Of a DNA stretch of 64,000 nucleotides, positions 63,016 to 64,000 are shown piece by piece. This DNA comes from JACKAL01 sp964400355 (GTDB taxonomy: Bacteria > Bdellovibrionota > Bdellovibrionia > Bdellovibrionales > JAGQZY01). Position 1 is the first letter of the stretch; each line of letters opens with the position of its first letter. Both the position numbers and the translations under genes were made by a program. Under the pieces are notes generated by a model. The model worked only from the letters and a program-made list of their open reading frames with translations. It did no database searches and was not told where the DNA came from. The stretch lies in NCBI GenBank assembly GCA_964400355.1, contig CAYNTO010000008.1:1-64000 (forward strand). The letters are read 5' to 3'.

Positions 63016-64000
63016 GTTACGAACGTACAATCGAAAGCGGAACTTCAAAAAAACATCCGAGCCCAAGGGCACACGGGAAAAAAACTTTGCGCGCGATTTT
63101 ATGGTGCACATGCACGATGCCCGCAAGCTCCACTATGACGTACGACTGCAGTGGAAAGGGGTTTTATTGTGTTGGGCGGTGCCCAAGGGGCCATCCTATG
63201 ATCCGCACGACAAGCGCTTAGCAGTGCGCACGGAGGATCATCCTGTAGCTTACAAAGCCTTTGAAGGCATTATTCCCGAAAAAAATTACGGTGCTGGTCC
63301 CAGTTTAATTTGGGATGCGGGAACGTGGCGTCCACTGGTCGCCAACGTGGATGAGGCGCTTAAAAAAGGAAAACTTAAGGTTTACTTTAGAGGAGTGCGG
63401 TTGCGCGGAATTTGGAATTTGGTGCGTATGCACGGGCGCGGTAAAGAAAATTGGTTAATGATCAAAGAAGACGACAAGTACGCCACGACTCATTGGAGTA
63501 TAGAGAATCACCTCTCCAGTGTGGCCACAGGGCGCACCGTGGAGGAAATGACGGAGAACCCAGATGTGGTAGATCACTACGAGGGGGAGAGTGGGGAGGA
63601 CAACGATGAGCTCTCCGAGATCGAAAATGACTCGTCTCTGATAAGCGCGGTGGAGCGCAAAGAGTGGGCCCCGCAGATGGCAACGCTCACAAAACACCCG
63701 CCGCGGCAAATGGACGACTGGGTGGTTGAGAAAAAATACGATGGCTACCGGCTCGTTGCAATCAAGAAAGAGGGCGCGGTGGCGATGGTCACGCGCAATG
63801 GTCTTGATTGGAGCGATAAATTCCCGGCGCTCGTGCGGGAAATTCTGCGCCTTCCGGTAAAAGATCTCATTTTGGACGGAGAAGTAGTGGCCTTCACCCA
63901 AGGCAGTGAGAACGAAAGCTTCCAGGCCCTCCAGCGCTACTTTAAAAAACCAGACGGTATTGAGTTGAGGTACGTTTTATTTGATGTGCTTTCTGCCGAT
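63008..64000 (+). CDS. ligD: ATP-dependent DNA ligase LigD (3' end missing)
   Basis: The frame from ATG 63008 stays open to the window end. It begins with the 3'-phosphoesterase domain (FMVHMHDARKLHYDVRLQ, HDKRLAVRTEDHP) and then reaches the ligase domain with the nucleotidyl Lys in VVEKKYDGYRLV. The polymerase (primase-like) domain, if any, would follow outside the window. With Ku it forms the bacterial NHEJ pair. Overlaps the end of ku (CATGCCTGA), so the two are coupled. Confidence 0.93.
   Translation, partial: MPELRTYNRKRNFKKTSEPKGTREKNFARDFMVHMHDARKLHYDVRLQWKGVLLCWAVPKGPSYDPHDKRLAVRTEDHPVAYKAFEGIIPEKNYGAGPSLIWDAGTWRPLVANVDEALKKGKLKVYFRGVRLRGIWNLVRMHGRGKENWLMIKEDDKYATTHWSIENHLSSVATGRTVEEMTENPDVVDHYEGESGEDNDELSEIENDSSLISAVERKEWAPQMATLTKHPPRQMDDWVVEKKYDGYRLVAIKKEGAVAMVTRNGLDWSDKFPALVREILRLPVKDLILDGEVVAFTQGSENESFQALQRYFKKPDGIELRYVLFDVLSAD

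Overview
The window reads as a chromosomal segment of a predatory-type or related Gram-negative bacterium of the Bdellovibrionota (formerly deltaproteobacterial) kind. This is an inference from gene style and order: a pheS-pheT-ihfA-merR run, many secreted proteins and lipoproteins, a fibre protein built of repeated VGIGT units, a lexA-imuA-imuB-dnaE2 cassette, and Ku with LigD. Base composition is near 50% GC with no obvious foreign island. No rRNA, insertion sequence or CRISPR array was seen; one tRNA gene (Pro, GGG) is present.

Layout. 1-3.8 kb: 3' part of a large repetitive fibre-like protein and a small secreted protein. 3.9-6.75 kb (minus): rsmG, a SpoU-type RNA methyltransferase and a nucleoside transporter, translationally coupled. 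6.8-11.4 kb (plus): pheS, pheT, ihfA, a MerR regulator and tRNA-Pro. 11.6-20.7 kb: an ECF sigma factor with a small membrane partner and exported proteins, two putative metalloproteases, and a large secreted subtilase.

20.7-32.6 kb is the most unusual part: two divergent arms around a near-perfect 22-bp palindrome. The left arm has a sulfotransferase and an amidinotransferase-superfamily hydrolase. The right arm has cysD, cysNC, a B12-type radical SAM protein fused to a methyltransferase, a second sulfotransferase, a rubrerythrin-like protein that has lost diiron ligands, a GyrB-type ATPase fused to a second methyltransferase, and an FAD/NAD(P)-binding oxidoreductase. The seven right-arm genes overlap or nearly touch. 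The set looks like a pathway that makes PAPS and uses it to sulfate a small molecule that is also methylated and oxidised. The GyrB-methyltransferase chimera keeps the full GHKL ATPase and transducer motifs but has a methyltransferase where TOPRIM should be.

32.6-53 kb: exported small proteins, a cNMP-binding protein, a TerC-like membrane protein, a TPP riboswitch directly on a TonB-dependent receptor (thiamine uptake), a membrane phosphodiesterase, an FNR-like regulator with an FAD oxidase, a hybrid histidine kinase with a SARP-like regulator, an L,D-transpeptidase, a peroxiredoxin, glnS and an alpha/beta hydrolase. 53.2-64 kb is a DNA repair block: dnaE2, imuB, imuA and lexA on the minus strand, divergent from a radical SAM DNA-repair protein and a DUF4130-UdgX protein, then a PNPOx-like stress protein, ku, and the start of ligD, cut by the window end.
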